DNA from: Candidatus Lindowbacteria bacterium RIFCSPLOWO2_12_FULL_62_27
GTDB taxonomy: Bacteria; Lindowbacteria; 2-12-FULL-62-27
Reading direction: 5' to 3'
Assembly (NCBI GenBank): GCA_001784175.1
Contig: MFPR01000043.1
Coordinates: 62,001-126,000 of the forward strand
DNA: 64,000 bases
The translations under genes were made by a program, and so were the position numbers. Below the pieces are notes generated by a model. It did not search any database, had not been told where the DNA came from, and saw only the letters and a list, made by a program, of their open reading frames with translations. Within the stretch, counting starts at the first letter, position 1, and the number at the start of each line of letters is the position of its first letter. Positions 7,766 to 17,730 of the stretch are shown one piece after another.

Positions 7766-9488
7766 CCTGTTTGAGCCGCGCGCTGGTGGATCGATACAGA
7801 TCGGCGAGGCGGTGGAAGGTTGCGGCGTCGCGCGTTTCCTGGAGGCGGCGGAGCCGGTGATTGACGCTGAAGGCGGCCGATTCGAGGAGCGTGACGCCCT
7901 GCGGGACCGAATCGGGCAGGCGGCGGGCGCGGCCCAGGAAGACGTCGACTTCCCGCGGGAAGAGGTCCAGGGCGCGTTGAAAAACGGCCTGCGCTTTTTC
8001 GGTGTCGCCCGTTGCCGCGTAGAGGTGGCCGAGCCGCGTGAAGTTTTCTGTGGTGGGTTGTTTTTCTACGATGTCGGTCATGTAGGGAATGGCGTCCGCG
8101 AACCTGCGGAGCATGAAATTGAAAACGACAATGTTGTTTTTGACGGCCGGATAATCGGGATCCCGCTGCGACAGAAGCACGCTGTTTTTCAGCGCAAGCT
8201 CCACCATGCCCTTCGAGCTCAGCCCGCCGATCAGCTTGGACAACAGGTCATTGCGGCGGTAGTCGACCCAAACGAGGCCGTAATCGACTTCGTCCGCCGC
8301 CTCGTTGAGCCGGCCGTTTCGGAGATGATCCTGAACGCGCGCCAGGATCCGCTCGTACTCGTACGTTTTCTGCCAGAATATCTGCTGGAGAATGACGAAT
8401 CCTCCAAGGAGAGTGAGTCCCGTCCAGAAGACGCTGGCCGGAAATTCCCTGCCGGGACGCGGCGCCGCCGGCGCGGTCAGAAGGCCCATCACGCCGAAAA
8501 ATCCCATGGCGGCCCCGTGCGTCAACAGCCACGCGCCCCCGGCCGCCTCATGGGCGGCGAACAGGCCGTACAGTCCCAAAAGGAGCGCGCCGTCCCACGA
8601 GACGGGGGTTCTTACCCATGCGATCACGCAGGCGGCGGACACGAGCCACATCAGAAACAGCAATCCCATCGCTCCGATTTCTCCCGCAAGGACCACCATC
8701 GTCTGGCTCGGATACGGCACGCGGTCCGGCACGCCCCGGAGCGTGGCGTGAACCGGCCGGTACTGGAGGAATTTTCGATCGATGGATCCCGGCCCGGCGC
8801 CGGTCACCGGATGCTCCTTCAGACACCGTCGTGCCACCGACGCGAGCGCGTGGTCGGCTTGCAGGTTCCTTTCGACCAGCGTGACTTCATCCGTCCGCAG
8901 GCGATTCATTGTCCAGCCGGCCCAGCCGGCCGTGAGGATTGCGGACGCGATCGATGATGCGACGGCGAGGGACACCGCCGACGGCGGCGGCGCGCCGGCC
9001 TTTCGAAGTTTGAGAGACGCTGCCAGCGCCAGGCCGACGACGGCACCGAACCCGATCCGCCATGCCTCGGTCGGTGACAGCGGCGGATTCGATCGCACCG
9101 CCCAAAGAATCACCGCAACGGACGCAACCCCAGCCAATACCCGGCGCGCCGGCGGGTCGTGCATGGCGATCAACCAGGCGGCCGCGAGCGAGACGAACCA
9201 CAGGAGGCGTGTCAGGCTTTCGGCCGAGACATCGCGCTTGTCCAGGTCCGACCCAAAAAAAGAACAGGCAATCGCAAAAACAAAGCCGATCGCTCCGATC
9301 ACGATCGGCGGATCGCAGAGGATCAGCCGCCGCCGCCAGGCGCCTTCGGCCAGGAGCAGGATCGCCGTCGCCAGAAGGACCGTGTGATACAAGTATTGCT
9401 CCCAATAGAGGGGGAGGATCCGCGCGGAAAGGATCAAAAGCAGGGTGGCCCAGATGGCCGCGAGAATCCGATTAAAGACGATCGACAT
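7740..9488 (-). CDS. O-antigen ligase/polymerase-like membrane protein with TPRs
   Basis: The 582-aa protein has about ten predicted membrane segments, then a periplasmic or cytosolic C-terminal part (residues about 400-580) with two to three TPR-like repeats (FTRLGHLYAATGDTEKAQAVFQRAL). The loop segment HPVTGAGPGS is the H-P-x-x-G-x-G-P-G motif of the Wzy_C/WaaL O-antigen ligase family, which transfers undecaprenyl-linked glycans. Either polymerase or ligase is possible. I chose ATG 9488, which overlaps the hemW stop by 1 nt (TGATG); the longer frame continues antisense into hemW. The hemW-ligase pair suggests translational coupling. Confidence 0.72.
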   Translation of the reverse strand: MSIVFNRILAAIWATLLLILSARILPLYWEQYLYHTVLLATAILLLAEGAWRRRLILCDPPIVIGAIGFVFAIACSFFGSDLDKRDVSAESLTRLLWFVSLAAAWLIAMHDPPARRVLAGVASVAVILWAVRSNPPLSPTEAWRIGFGAVVGLALAASLKLRKAGAPPPSAVSLAVASSIASAILTAGWAGWTMNRLRTDEVTLVERNLQADHALASVARRCLKEHPVTGAGPGSIDRKFLQYRPVHATLRGVPDRVPYPSQTMVVLAGEIGAMGLLFLMWLVSAACVIAWVRTPVSWDGALLLGLYGLFAAHEAAGGAWLLTHGAAMGFFGVMGLLTAPAAPRPGREFPASVFWTGLTLLGGFVILQQIFWQKTYEYERILARVQDHLRNGRLNEAADEVDYGLVWVDYRRNDLLSKLIGGLSSKGMVELALKNSVLLSQRDPDYPAVKNNIVVFNFMLRRFADAIPYMTDIVEKQPTTENFTRLGHLYAATGDTEKAQAVFQRALDLFPREVDVFLGRARRLPDSVPQGVTLLESAAFSVNHRLRRLQETRDAATFHRLADLYRSTSARLKQGVGIKGGQ

Positions 9489-10627
9489 CAGCCGGCGACG
9501 GCCGCCTCCGCGCGGGCCTCCCGGGCGGACTGCAGTCTTGTCAGAATCTCGTCCAGGAGCGCCATGCGGTCCGGCTTCACGCGCAGCCGGGATTCGTCCG
9601 GGACAAAACAATCAGAAAGACCCGCGCGCCGGATGGCCGCGCGCCACTTTCGGGATTCCGAACCGGAGACTTTCAGTCCCGCGGTCGTCCGCAGTCCCAG
9701 CATCAGCCGCTCCTGGTCTGCCGTCGATTCGTCCGGCCGTTCTTCGCAGGCCTCCGGGAGCGCTCCACGCGATAGGCCATCAAGCCAGCCGGCGAGGTCG
9801 GACACGTTTTTGTATCGCCGTTTTCCGTCAAACCCCACGGCGGAGGGTCCCAGCCCGATATACGTTCCGTAGCTCCATGTGTTGAGATTGTGCCGGCAGG
9901 CGCGGCCGGCTCTCGCGAAATTGGAGACCTCGTATTGCGCAAGCCCGGCGCCGGCCGCCGATTCCATGATGGCCGCATACTGATCCGCGACGTCGTCGTC
10001 GGGCGGCGGGCGGACTTGACGGCGCGCAAACGGAGTGCCGGGCTCGATGGTGAGGGCATAGGCCGAAAGGTGCGTGAGGTCCGGCGACAGTCGTCGCACG
10101 GCGGAAACGCAGTCCGAGACCGATTGTCCTGGAATGCCGTAGATCAAATCCGCGTTGATGTTGTCCCAGCCGGCCGCGCGAAGCGCGCAGATCGCCCGAA
10201 TCGCGACGTCGGCCGTGTGGATCCGGTTCAGGAATTTGAGGAGGTCGTCGTCCAGACTTTGAACGCCGACGGAAATGCGGTTCAAGCCGGCGCGCCGCCA
10301 GAAAAGGGCGGTGTCCGGCCGGATGGTTCCCGGATTTGCTTCGAGCGACCATTCGGCGCCGTCTTGAATCCGGCCGTGGCCTGAAAATTCTCTCAGCAGG
10401 AGGTCCCAGCTTTCCGGCGTCATGAGCGAAGGTGTGCCGCCGCCGAAATATAACGTGGACAACACCGCGCCCGGCGGTATTCGGAGTCTTATCTCCTGAA
10501 TGATCCCGCGCACATACTGCCGCTCCAATTCCGCTTGGTACGGTTTCCGGAAAAAATTGCAGTAGCCGCACGGATCGACGCAGAACGGAACATGAACGTA
10601 GACATGAAGACCGCGGCGGTCCAGCAT
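9488..10627 (-). CDS. hemW: Radical SAM heme chaperone HemW
   Basis: HemW-type radical SAM protein (379 aa), once annotated as oxygen-independent coproporphyrinogen oxidase. It carries the [4Fe-4S] motif CVDPCGYCNF (C-x3-C-x2-C) near residue 17, and the core barrel residues LYFGGGTPS and GLNRISVGVQSLDD. The DUF4080/HemN_C part ends about residue 365. HemW binds heme and delivers it to target proteins. It abuts the DUF2231 membrane protein gene (1-nt spacing) and overlaps the following O-antigen ligase-like gene. hemB at 51.4 kb shows that the organism makes heme. Confidence 0.88.
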   Translation of the reverse strand: MLDRRGLHVYVHVPFCVDPCGYCNFFRKPYQAELERQYVRGIIQEIRLRIPPGAVLSTLYFGGGTPSLMTPESWDLLLREFSGHGRIQDGAEWSLEANPGTIRPDTALFWRRAGLNRISVGVQSLDDDLLKFLNRIHTADVAIRAICALRAAGWDNINADLIYGIPGQSVSDCVSAVRRLSPDLTHLSAYALTIEPGTPFARRQVRPPPDDDVADQYAAIMESAAGAGLAQYEVSNFARAGRACRHNLNTWSYGTYIGLGPSAVGFDGKRRYKNVSDLAGWLDGLSRGALPEACEERPDESTADQERLMLGLRTTAGLKVSGSESRKWRAAIRRAGLSDCFVPDESRLRVKPDRMALLDEILTRLQSAREARAEAAVAG

Positions 10628-11191
10628 CTAATGTTTGTGCGAATGCTTGTGGGAGGAATGGTCGTGCTTGGGCGGCTCAGCCGGTGGGGGAACAGCCGGC
10701 GAATCCGCCGTGACGGGAATGGCCGCGGCCTTCACGCCGGCGCCCTCGACAAACACCATCCGGCCGCCGAGGTCGGCGTTTTGCAGCGCAAGAAGCGCGG
10801 TGACGCCGAGGACGGCCACAAAGGCGGGCGCGGCCGGCGGGCGGTGTTCGCGCCGGAGAGAGCACCACGTCAGCAGAACGATGGACAGGCCGAGGACCGT
10901 GAAGCCCACGATTTCGTGCGTGTGCATGATCCGGTGAATCACGTCGTTGTGCGGAATGCCGCCTTCGGCGCGCAAGCCCGTAATGACCGAGAGCGCCAGC
11001 CCGGCCGTCGCCAGCCCGAGGCATGCGCGCCCGGCGAAGAAGGCCGACTGGGAGGCGCGGAGCCAGCCGATCGCGTAGAACAGAAAGGAAACCGGCAAAA
11101 GCGCGATCGGGAAATGGACAAACACCGGATGGAGATTGTAAACCTCGCCCAACCCGGAAAATCCCAGCAGGGACGCATCCATATGCTCCAC
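10628..11191 (-). CDS. DUF2231 membrane protein with His-rich tail
   Basis: About 187 aa with four membrane helices (residues about 18-35, 45-62, 85-105, 120-135). The first loop holds the HPVFVHFPIALL motif typical of DUF2231, whose conserved His residues suggest heme or metal binding. The protein ends in a flexible Pro-rich stretch and a His/Lys tail (HDHSSHKHSHKH), a likely metal sink. Translation could start at GTG 11191 or ATG 11182. It sits immediately upstream of hemW on the same strand, compatible with a heme-related membrane role (inference). Confidence 0.7.
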   Translation of the reverse strand: MEHMDASLLGFSGLGEVYNLHPVFVHFPIALLPVSFLFYAIGWLRASQSAFFAGRACLGLATAGLALSVITGLRAEGGIPHNDVIHRIMHTHEIVGFTVLGLSIVLLTWCSLRREHRPPAAPAFVAVLGVTALLALQNADLGGRMVFVEGAGVKAAAIPVTADSPAVPPPAEPPKHDHSSHKHSHKH

Positions 11192-11238
11192 ATTCTTATT
11201 TCACTGCCGACCAAACCGCAAGCATTGACATTCGTTCA

Positions 11239-11757
11239 ATGATCATGGAACTTTACAAAACAATGCGCACCCAGGGCGGGTTTTCCCTGCTGGAGGTACT
11301 GGTCTGTTCATTCATCCTGTCGATCCTGTCCGTTTCGATTCTGCACGGGCTGACGGCGCTCGAACTCGAGAGCCGGCTGGCCAAGTCGCGGATGAACGCG
11401 GGTCTCTTGGCGGCGGATTTGCGGGAGGAGATCCTGTCAAGGCCGCCGCTCGATCCGGACGGCTCGCCAGTGATGGGCCGGGAGGCCGGAGAATCCGGCG
11501 GGCGGCTGTCGTACGACGATCAGGACGATTATCAGGGATACGTGGACGGGCCGCCGACCGACATCGGCGGGGCGCCGCTGGCTGGGATGGAACGGCTTTC
11601 CCGCGCGGTGCGGATCGAAAACGTCGCGCCCGACCGGCCGGCGGGTCCGTCGACGGACACGGGTCCACGGGGGCTGAGGCGGTTTACGGTGACCGTGTAT
11701 CGCGACAAGGCCGAGATTGCGCGCCTCGTGTGGCTGGGCGTGGGGCAGGAACCATGA
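11239..11757 (+). CDS. Type II secretion/type IV pilus pseudopilin (GspI-like)
   Basis: The 172-aa protein has a class III signal, QGG|FSLLEVLVCSFILS. It has the prepilin peptidase cleavage Gly, Glu at +5 and a following hydrophobic helix of about 20 residues. The rest is a soluble pseudopilin head. It is first of three genes that overlap by ATGA and TGATG junctions, an order like gspI-J-K, so a minor tip complex of a secretion or pilus machine is likely. The other machinery genes are not in this window. The start is ATG 11239 or 11245. Confidence 0.75.
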   Translation: MIMELYKTMRTQGGFSLLEVLVCSFILSILSVSILHGLTALELESRLAKSRMNAGLLAADLREEILSRPPLDPDGSPVMGREAGESGGRLSYDDQDDYQGYVDGPPTDIGGAPLAGMERLSRAVRIENVAPDRPAGPSTDTGPRGLRRFTVTVYRDKAEIARLVWLGVGQEP

Positions 11758-12263
11758 GGACGGCGCGGAGAATGGCCGGGATCACGCTCCTGGAGATGCT
11801 GGTGTCGCTGGCGATTTTCAGCATGGTGGTGGCGACGGTCATGCAGTTCAGCGAGTACGTGGCGCGAAGGATCATCACGGTGCGGGACGACGTGCAGGAG
11901 ATCGAGCAGGTGGCCGGTTTTCTGGGCCGGCTTGCCGGCGACGTTCGCGGCGGCCGCAGGGTCCTCTATTCGATGCCCACGGAGATCGGGATCTGGCGCG
12001 CGGACGAAAACGCCGACAGCGCGCCCGAACCTGCCGAGACGGTCGGATATGCGTGGGACGGCACGCCGGCCGGCCAAATCTACCGGCAGGACGGCGCCGA
12101 CAGCGTGCCGGTGCTGTGGAACGTCCACTCACTGCAATTCACCTATGACTGGCAAAGCCCGCAGACGCGCCATGTGGTGGTGGGCCTCCTCGTCGGAAAA
12201 ACGCCGGCCGCGGCCCATCCCTATCATCTCAGCCTGAACCTTCGGGCCTCGGAAGTACACTGA
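11754..12263 (+). CDS. Pseudopilin (GspJ-like)
   Basis: A 169-aa minor pseudopilin. The signal MAG|ITLLEMLVSLAIFSM has the cleavage Gly, Glu+5 and a hydrophobic helix. The head region has the length expected of GspJ. Its ATG overlaps the preceding stop (ATGA), and its own stop overlaps the next start (TGATG). These junctions argue for coupled translation and assembly of a tip heterotrimer with its two neighbours. Confidence 0.75.
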   Translation: MRTARRMAGITLLEMLVSLAIFSMVVATVMQFSEYVARRIITVRDDVQEIEQVAGFLGRLAGDVRGGRRVLYSMPTEIGIWRADENADSAPEPAETVGYAWDGTPAGQIYRQDGADSVPVLWNVHSLQFTYDWQSPQTRHVVVGLLVGKTPAAAHPYHLSLNLRASEVH

Positions 12264-13294
12264 TGCGGCGGAACGACTCCGGGACGGCGATGCTCTATAC
12301 GCTCATGGCGCTGATGGTGCTCTCCATATTTTTAAGCATGATTTACGATCGCGTCCTCCGGCTCATGCGAAGCTCGCTGGAGTGGCAGTGGCGGGAGAAG
12401 GCGCAGGCGGCGGCGGAAAGCGGGTCAGCCGCGTCCGAGGCGCGGCTTTTGGAGCAGCCGACATGGTCGGCCGGCGAGGACCCGGGGCGCGCGCCGGAAT
12501 GGAAGTTCACGCTGGACGGCTCGGACATCCGCGTGCGGACGGAACGGTTCCGGATTCCGGACATCGTCTGGATTTTTTCCAGCAGCGTCCACAAACGCGC
12601 CAAAAAGGAGGTCGTCCGGCCCCTGAAAATCGACGACCCGACCCTCTTCGCGCTCATGGCGCGCAGGAATATCTCGCTGGGCCTCGGCAGCATCGTCACC
12701 GGATCCATCTACGCGTCCCACATCAAGCTGGAGGAGGGCAGCGAGGTGGTGGAGAGCGTGATTTCGAGCGGCGGCCTCGACATCACCGAGTCCCACAAGG
12801 ACGCCAACATTTTCGACGATGCCGCCAGCCCGCCGGAGGTTCCCGACATCGACCTCAAGACGCTCACGGCGGTCTGGACGCAGCCGCTCATGACCGCAAC
12901 GCTGCCGGACACGCCGATGATGCCCGGCCGGTATGCGGCGGCGGGAGATCTGACGATTCAGAACGCATCGGAAACCGATGTCTCGATCCGCGTGGCCGGG
13001 AATCTGCGGCTGGACGGCCGCGTGAATTTGCGGTACACGACGGCCTCGGACACGCCGATCCTGGTCGTCGGCAAAGACCTTACAGGCACGCTGTCCGGCG
13101 CCAAGATCCGCGGCGTGATCTTCGTCGCGGGCAAAGTCACCCTCAAAGGCGAGGGCCTCATCACGGGCATGATCATCGCCGACGAAATCGACCTTGCGGC
13201 CGGCGTGGTCGTCCAGTCCTTCGACGCGCTGCCCAACGACCCGCGGCCGGCGGCCAGTTTCTGGAAACGGCGGGTGCGGCGGGTCAGGAATTAG
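12263..13294 (+). CDS. GspK/PilX-like pseudopilin with beta-helix C-terminal domain
   Basis: A 343-aa protein with an N-terminal SG|TAMLYTLMALMVLSIFL helix that lacks Glu+5, as GspK and PilX proteins do. The middle (about 80-150) is charged. From about residue 225 the sequence becomes short repeated beta strands (NLRLDGRVNLRY, LVVGKDLTGTLSGAKIRGV, VAGKVTLKGEGLITG) resembling a polymer-forming, bactofilin-like right-handed beta-helix. That is unlike the usual GspK head. It likely caps the pseudopilin tip formed with the two upstream gene products. It is convergent with dnaJ, only 9 nt away. Confidence 0.65.
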   Translation: MRRNDSGTAMLYTLMALMVLSIFLSMIYDRVLRLMRSSLEWQWREKAQAAAESGSAASEARLLEQPTWSAGEDPGRAPEWKFTLDGSDIRVRTERFRIPDIVWIFSSSVHKRAKKEVVRPLKIDDPTLFALMARRNISLGLGSIVTGSIYASHIKLEEGSEVVESVISSGGLDITESHKDANIFDDAASPPEVPDIDLKTLTAVWTQPLMTATLPDTPMMPGRYAAAGDLTIQNASETDVSIRVAGNLRLDGRVNLRYTTASDTPILVVGKDLTGTLSGAKIRGVIFVAGKVTLKGEGLITGMIIADEIDLAAGVVVQSFDALPNDPRPAASFWKRRVRRVRN

Positions 13295-13303
13295 CGAACG
13301 GGG

Positions 13304-14434
13304 TCACCCCAGGGCGTCTTTGACCTTGCTGAAAAATCCTTTTTGCGCCGCGCGGGCGTCCTGAATTTCATGGAGGAGCTGGCGCTCGCGGGCGGAAATA
13401 TTTTTTGGAATTTCGACGGACACGCGCACGAGGAGGTCGCCGAGGCCACGCCCGTCGATCGAGGGGAGGCCCTTCTGGCGCAATCGGAGGAGCGCGCCGT
13501 GCTGGGTGCCGGGCGGGATTTTGACGGCGAGCGTTTCGTCCGACAGCCCGCGGATTTCCACGTCCGTGCCGAGGATGGCGTCGACGTAATGGACGGACAC
13601 CTCCGTCAGGAGATGATGGTCCTGCCGCTCGAACCCCGGATGAGGATGGACGCGGACGAGCACATAGAGGTCGCCGCGGTCGCCGCTGCCCGTTCCGGCG
13701 TCGCCTTCGCCGCGCAGCCTGAGACGCATGCCGTCGTCGACGCCCGCCGGGATTTTCACCGTGATCCGCCGCTTCGCGCGTTTGCGGCCGTCGCCCCGGC
13801 AGTTCGAGCAGGTCGTCTTGAAGGATGACCCGGCGCCGCCGCAGCGCCGGCAGGTGCTCGCGAAACTGAAAAATCCCTGCCGGTAGGCGACCTGGCCGCG
13901 CCCGCCGCAGTCCGGGCACTCGCGCCGGCCGCTGCCGCCCGCGCCGTTGCAGTCCTCGCAGGATTCGAGCCGCGCGATTTCGATGTGCTTTTCCTGAGTC
14001 TCAAGGACGTCGGCGAGGTTGAGGGCGATTTCGAGCTGGAGATCGGCGCCGTCCGTTCCGGCGTGCGCCCCGCGCCCGCGCTGCCCCCGCCGCTCGCGCC
14101 CCCCGCCGCCGAAGAAGACGTCGAAGATGCTTTCCATGCCGGAGGACCGGCCGAAAATTTCGGAGAAGATGTCCTCGAGGTTGGAGTAATCGACCTGCGG
14201 GCCCTGCGGGCCGAAGGCCTGGTGTCCGTACTGATCGTACTGCCGGCGTTTTTCGGCGTCGGACAGAATCTGATAGGCCTCGGTGGCCTCCTTGAACTTT
14301 TCCTCGGCCGATTTGTCTCCCGGATTCTTGTCCGGATGAAACTTCAGGGCAAGCTGCCGGTAGGCTTTCTTGATCTCGTCCTGCGCCGCCGACTTCGAGA
14401 CGCCGAGGACTTCGTAATAATCACGTTTTGTCAT
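13304..14434 (-). CDS. dnaJ: Chaperone protein DnaJ
   Basis: Hsp40 co-chaperone (376 aa) that stimulates DnaK ATPase. The J domain is at 1-70 ([20 protein letters not shown], with HPD in [10 protein letters not shown]). A Gly/Phe-rich linker follows, then a zinc-binding region with four CxxCxGxG-type motifs ([33 protein letters not shown]) and two C-terminal beta domains. Either of two adjacent ATGs (14434, 14437) may be used. The start lies inside the 3' end of dnaK by 14-17 nt. It is the last gene of hrcA-grpE-dnaK-dnaJ. Confidence 0.95.
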   Translation of the reverse strand: MTKRDYYEVLGVSKSAAQDEIKKAYRQLALKFHPDKNPGDKSAEEKFKEATEAYQILSDAEKRRQYDQYGHQAFGPQGPQVDYSNLEDIFSEIFGRSSGMESIFDVFFGGGGRERRGQRGRGAHAGTDGADLQLEIALNLADVLETQEKHIEIARLESCEDCNGAGGSGRRECPDCGGRGQVAYRQGFFSFASTCRRCGGAGSSFKTTCSNCRGDGRKRAKRRITVKIPAGVDDGMRLRLRGEGDAGTGSGDRGDLYVLVRVHPHPGFERQDHHLLTEVSVHYVDAILGTDVEIRGLSDETLAVKIPPGTQHGALLRLRQKGLPSIDGRGLGDLLVRVSVEIPKNISARERQLLHEIQDARAAQKGFFSKVKDALG

Positions 14435-16349
14435 CATCCACGACCTTGAAATCGGCGTCGACGGCGCCGGACTTGTCCTTCGATCCGGCGTCCTTGTCCT
14501 TGGCGGACCCGGCGCCCGCGCCGGCGGCATCGGACTCCTTCCGCGCGGCCTCGTAAATCTTCTCGCCCAGCTTCTGGCTCACCTGTCCGAGATGGTCGAT
14601 GGCCTTGCGGATGTCCGCCTCGCTGGTGGCGGAGTCCTTCGTTTTCTTGAGGTCCTCGACGGCCGCCTCGATTTTCTTTCGGTCGTCCTCGCCGACCTTG
14701 TCGCCGTACTCGCGGAGGGCCTTTTCGGTCGCGTAGACGAGCGAATCGGCCTGGTTTTTGGCGTCGACGAGTTCCCGGTGTTTGCTGTCCTCCTCGGCGT
14801 GCGCCTCGGCCTCTTTTCGCATGCGCTCCACGTCGTCCTTGCCAAGGTTGGAGCTGCCGGTGATGGAGATCCGTTGTTCCTTGCCGGTGCCCTTGTCCTT
14901 GGCCGTGACATGGATGATGCCGTTGGCGTCGATGTCGAACGTGACCTCGATCTGCGGCAGTCCGCGGGGCGCGGGCGGGATGCCGTCGAGATGGAACCGG
15001 CCGAGGATCTTGTTGTCCGCGGCGCGGGTGCGCTCGCCCTGGAGCACCACGATCTCGACGCTGGGCTGGTTGTCGGCGGCGGTAGAAAAGGACTCCGCCT
15101 TTTTTGTCGGAATGGTCGTGTTGCGCTCGATGAGCTTGGTCATCACGCCGCCGAGCGTTTCGACGCCCAAGCTGAGCGGCGTCACGTCCAGGAGCAGGAT
15201 ATCCTTGACCGACTTGTCCTGGGACAGGATCGCGCCCTGGATGGCGGCGCCGACCGCCACGACCTCGTCGGGATTGACGCTCTGGTTGGGTGTCTTGCCG
15301 AAAAATTCCTTGACGGCGCGCTGAATGGCGGGGATTCGCGTGGAGCCGCCGACCAGCACGACCTCGTTGATGTCCTTGACCGACAGCCCCGCGTCCTTGA
15401 GCGCCTGCCCGGTGGGGCCGATGCTGCGATCGATCAGGTCCTGGATCAGGGATTCGAATTTGGCGCGCGTCAGTTTAATCGAGAGGTGTTTGGGCCCTGA
15501 CGCGTCAGCGGTGATGAAGGGCAGGTTGATTTCCGTTTCCATGGTGGTCGACAGCTCGACCTTGGCCTTTTCCGCCGCCTCCCTCAGTCTCTGAAGCGCC
15601 ATCCGGTCCTTGCGGAGGTCCACGCCGTTTTCTTTTTTGAACTCGTCCGCGACATAATCGACGATCCGGACGTCGTGGTCGTCCCCGCCGAGATGAGTGT
15701 CGCCGTTGGTCGATTTCACCTGGAAGACGCCCTCGCCGATTTCGAGGATCGAGATGTCGAAGGTGCCTCCGCCGTAATCGTAGATGGCGATTTTCTCGTC
15801 TTTCTTCCTGTCGAGTCCATAGGCCAGGGCGGCCGCAGTCGGTTCATTGATGATGCGGAGGACCTCAAGCCCGGCGATCGCGCCGGCGTCCTTGGTCGCC
15901 TGCCGCTGGGAATCGTTGAAATAGGCCGGCACCGTGATCACGGCCTTGGACACCGTCGTGCCGAGGAAGGCCTCGGCGTCTTTTTTCATTTTCATCAATA
16001 TCCGCGCCGAGATTTCGGGCGGCGTGTACGTTTTATCCGCCACGTCCACGACCGCCATGCCCTCCTTGCCTGACGAGACTTTATACGGAACGCGCCGGAT
16101 CTCGTCGTCGATCTCGGCGCGCATGCGGCCCATGAATCGCTTGATCGAGTAAATGGTCCGGTCCGGATGCGTGACCGCCTGGCGTTTGGCGATGGCGCCG
16201 ACCAGGAGTTCCCCGGAGGCGGAGAATCCGACCACCGATGGCGTGGTACGGCCGCCCTCGGCGTTCGGGATCACTTTCGGCTCGCCGTTTTCGACGTATG
16301 CGACGCAGGAATTGGTGGTGCCCAGATCAATCCCGATGACTTTGCTCAT
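14421..16349 (-). CDS. dnaK: Molecular chaperone DnaK (Hsp70)
   Basis: Canonical 642-aa Hsp70. It begins [17 protein letters not shown], has phosphate-2 motif [14 protein letters not shown], adenosine motif [13 protein letters not shown], the interdomain linker [13 protein letters not shown], a full substrate-binding domain and an acidic C-terminus ending DDDKT. I start it at ATG 16349; a GTG at 16358 adds three residues. The start overlaps grpE by 23 nt. Control is by HrcA/CIRCE at the head of the operon. Confidence 0.97.
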   Translation of the reverse strand: MSKVIGIDLGTTNSCVAYVENGEPKVIPNAEGGRTTPSVVGFSASGELLVGAIAKRQAVTHPDRTIYSIKRFMGRMRAEIDDEIRRVPYKVSSGKEGMAVVDVADKTYTPPEISARILMKMKKDAEAFLGTTVSKAVITVPAYFNDSQRQATKDAGAIAGLEVLRIINEPTAAALAYGLDRKKDEKIAIYDYGGGTFDISILEIGEGVFQVKSTNGDTHLGGDDHDVRIVDYVADEFKKENGVDLRKDRMALQRLREAAEKAKVELSTTMETEINLPFITADASGPKHLSIKLTRAKFESLIQDLIDRSIGPTGQALKDAGLSVKDINEVVLVGGSTRIPAIQRAVKEFFGKTPNQSVNPDEVVAVGAAIQGAILSQDKSVKDILLLDVTPLSLGVETLGGVMTKLIERNTTIPTKKAESFSTAADNQPSVEIVVLQGERTRAADNKILGRFHLDGIPPAPRGLPQIEVTFDIDANGIIHVTAKDKGTGKEQRISITGSSNLGKDDVERMRKEAEAHAEEDSKHRELVDAKNQADSLVYATEKALREYGDKVGEDDRKKIEAAVEDLKKTKDSATSEADIRKAIDHLGQVSQKLGEKIYEAARKESDAAGAGAGSAKDKDAGSKDKSGAVDADFKVVDDDKT

Positions 16350-16851
16350 GTGACTCACCTCTCTCGTTTACAGTTGAAACCCCGACCCTGACCCGCACGG
16401 GCCGGATCAGCCGGCCGTCCAGCCGGTATCCTTTTTGGAGGACGTGGAGGACCATCGGCGCGTCGAGTCCCGGGACCTCTTCGGTTTCGACGGCCTCCTG
16501 CTCGCCGGGATGAAAAAGCGCGTCCGGCGGAAGTTGGATGGCGCTCAATCCCATCGCTTCGAGGACCGACAGGACCTGCCGGCCGATGGCTCTGTATCCG
16601 TCCAGATATTTTTTTCGAATCTCCTCCGGCACGCCCGCGTCGATGGAAAGCTCCGCGAGGTCGAATGCGTCGAGGACCGGCAGGAGGCGCGCGACGAAGC
16701 GTTCCTTCTGCGCGGCGCTCGCGTCCTCGCGCTCCCGAAGGGCGCGGCGCTTGTAGTTCTCGAGTTCCGCCGCCGCGCGGTATGCGAGGTCCTTGAATTT
16801 TTCCAGCTCGGTGTCGGCCGCCGAGGTTTCGGCGGGATTGGCTTCCATCAT
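16327..16851 (-). CDS. grpE: Nucleotide exchange factor GrpE
   Basis: A 174-aa GrpE that releases ADP from DnaK. Residues about 15-55 form the long coiled-coil helix with the family pattern [20 protein letters not shown]. The C-terminal beta domain contains [21 protein letters not shown], matching the G(Y/F)-x-L-x-x-R-V-L-RPA consensus. Its start overlaps hrcA (ATGA at 16848-16851), so the two are coupled. Confidence 0.93.
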   Translation of the reverse strand: MMEANPAETSAADTELEKFKDLAYRAAAELENYKRRALREREDASAAQKERFVARLLPVLDAFDLAELSIDAGVPEEIRKKYLDGYRAIGRQVLSVLEAMGLSAIQLPPDALFHPGEQEAVETEEVPGLDAPMVLHVLQKGYRLDGRLIRPVRVRVGVSTVNERGESHEQSHRD

Positions 16852-17618
16852 CTCACCCCCCGCATCCGGCGGAACGTGCTGTTCACGGCGTCCTTGACGG
16901 CGCCGACCAGCGCGATGAGCCGGCCGTACGGCATGCGCTTGGGGCCGACCAGCCCCAGGCTTCCCTGACGCGCATCGTCCACGTGGTAGCCGGCCTTGAT
17001 GACGCCGAATTCCTGCAGCTCGGGCTGGTTCAGCTCCCGGCCGAGTTTCACATCGACTTCGTCCGGCCCACCCGGTTCGGGCCTGAAGATCTCGCCGAGC
17101 CGGGCCGGCTCCTCGAGAACCCCCATGGCCTCCCGGAGCTGGCCCATGTCCTTGAAATCGGGTCTGTCGAGCATGAGCGACAACCGGCTGATCTCGACGT
17201 GGCGGCGGTCCGGGTAGAGGACCACGGCCGTGTGGCCGGAAACGTCGGCCATGAGCCGCGCCGTTTTCTGGAGGATGTCGTCCAGCGAGGCCAGTTTCTC
17301 ATTGTACTCGCGGACGATCCGCTCGCGCTGCCGGGCGGCAATCTCCTGGATTTTCAAAAGCTCGTTGATGTAATACCGGTACCCCTTGTCGGTCGGCTGT
17401 CGCCCGGCGGACGTGTGGGGCTGGCCGAGGTATCCCCACTCCTCGAGGTCCGAGCAGATGTTCCGGACGGTGGCCGGCGACATGTCAAAGTCGAAGGCCT
17501 TGGAGATGGTCCGGGACCCGATGGGCTCGTTGGCCCGGATGTAGTTGTGGATCGTGAAATAGAGTATGCGTTTCTCCCGAACGGTCAATTCCCGGTCGGC
17601 CTCGCTTTTCGGCGTCAT
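16848..17618 (-). CDS. hrcA: Heat-inducible transcription repressor HrcA, short form
   Basis: Represses the heat-shock operon by binding CIRCE. The winged-helix N-terminus (LTVREKRILYFTIHNYI; NEPIGSRTISKAFDFDMSPATVRN; LGQPHTSAGRQPTDKGYRYY) is well preserved. At 256 aa it is shorter than the usual 335-350. The central inserted domain looks reduced, while the C-terminal GVIKAGYHVDDARQGSLGLVGPKRMPYGRLIALV is retained. It is first gene of the operon and therefore autoregulated. Confidence 0.93.
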   Translation of the reverse strand: MTPKSEADRELTVREKRILYFTIHNYIRANEPIGSRTISKAFDFDMSPATVRNICSDLEEWGYLGQPHTSAGRQPTDKGYRYYINELLKIQEIAARQRERIVREYNEKLASLDDILQKTARLMADVSGHTAVVLYPDRRHVEISRLSLMLDRPDFKDMGQLREAMGVLEEPARLGEIFRPEPGGPDEVDVKLGRELNQPELQEFGVIKAGYHVDDARQGSLGLVGPKRMPYGRLIALVGAVKDAVNSTFRRMRGVR

Positions 17619-17643
17619 GTCCGCCCTCCACCCGCGCCCGAAG

Positions 17644-17670
17644 TTAGCACTCTCCCTTTGAGAGTGCTAA
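17644..17670. promoter_or_regulatory. CIRCE operator (HrcA binding site)
   Basis: TTAGCACTC at 17644-17652, 9 bp, GAGTGCTAA at 17662-17670: a perfect match to the CIRCE consensus. It lies 26 bp upstream of hrcA, at the predicted transcription start. Confidence 0.97.
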
Positions 17671-17675
17671 TTAAC

Positions 17676-17703
17676 TTTATAAAGGAACGCGGGCGAATGT
17701 CAA
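17676..17703 (-). promoter_or_regulatory. Sigma70 promoter of the hrcA-grpE-dnaK-dnaJ operon
   Basis: On the minus strand, TTGACA (17703-17698), 16 bp, TATAAA (17681-17676). CIRCE begins 6 bp downstream of the -10 box, so HrcA would cover the start site. Confidence 0.8.
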
Positions 17704-17730
17704 GACCGGGGCCGGATCAAAGAGATCGCA

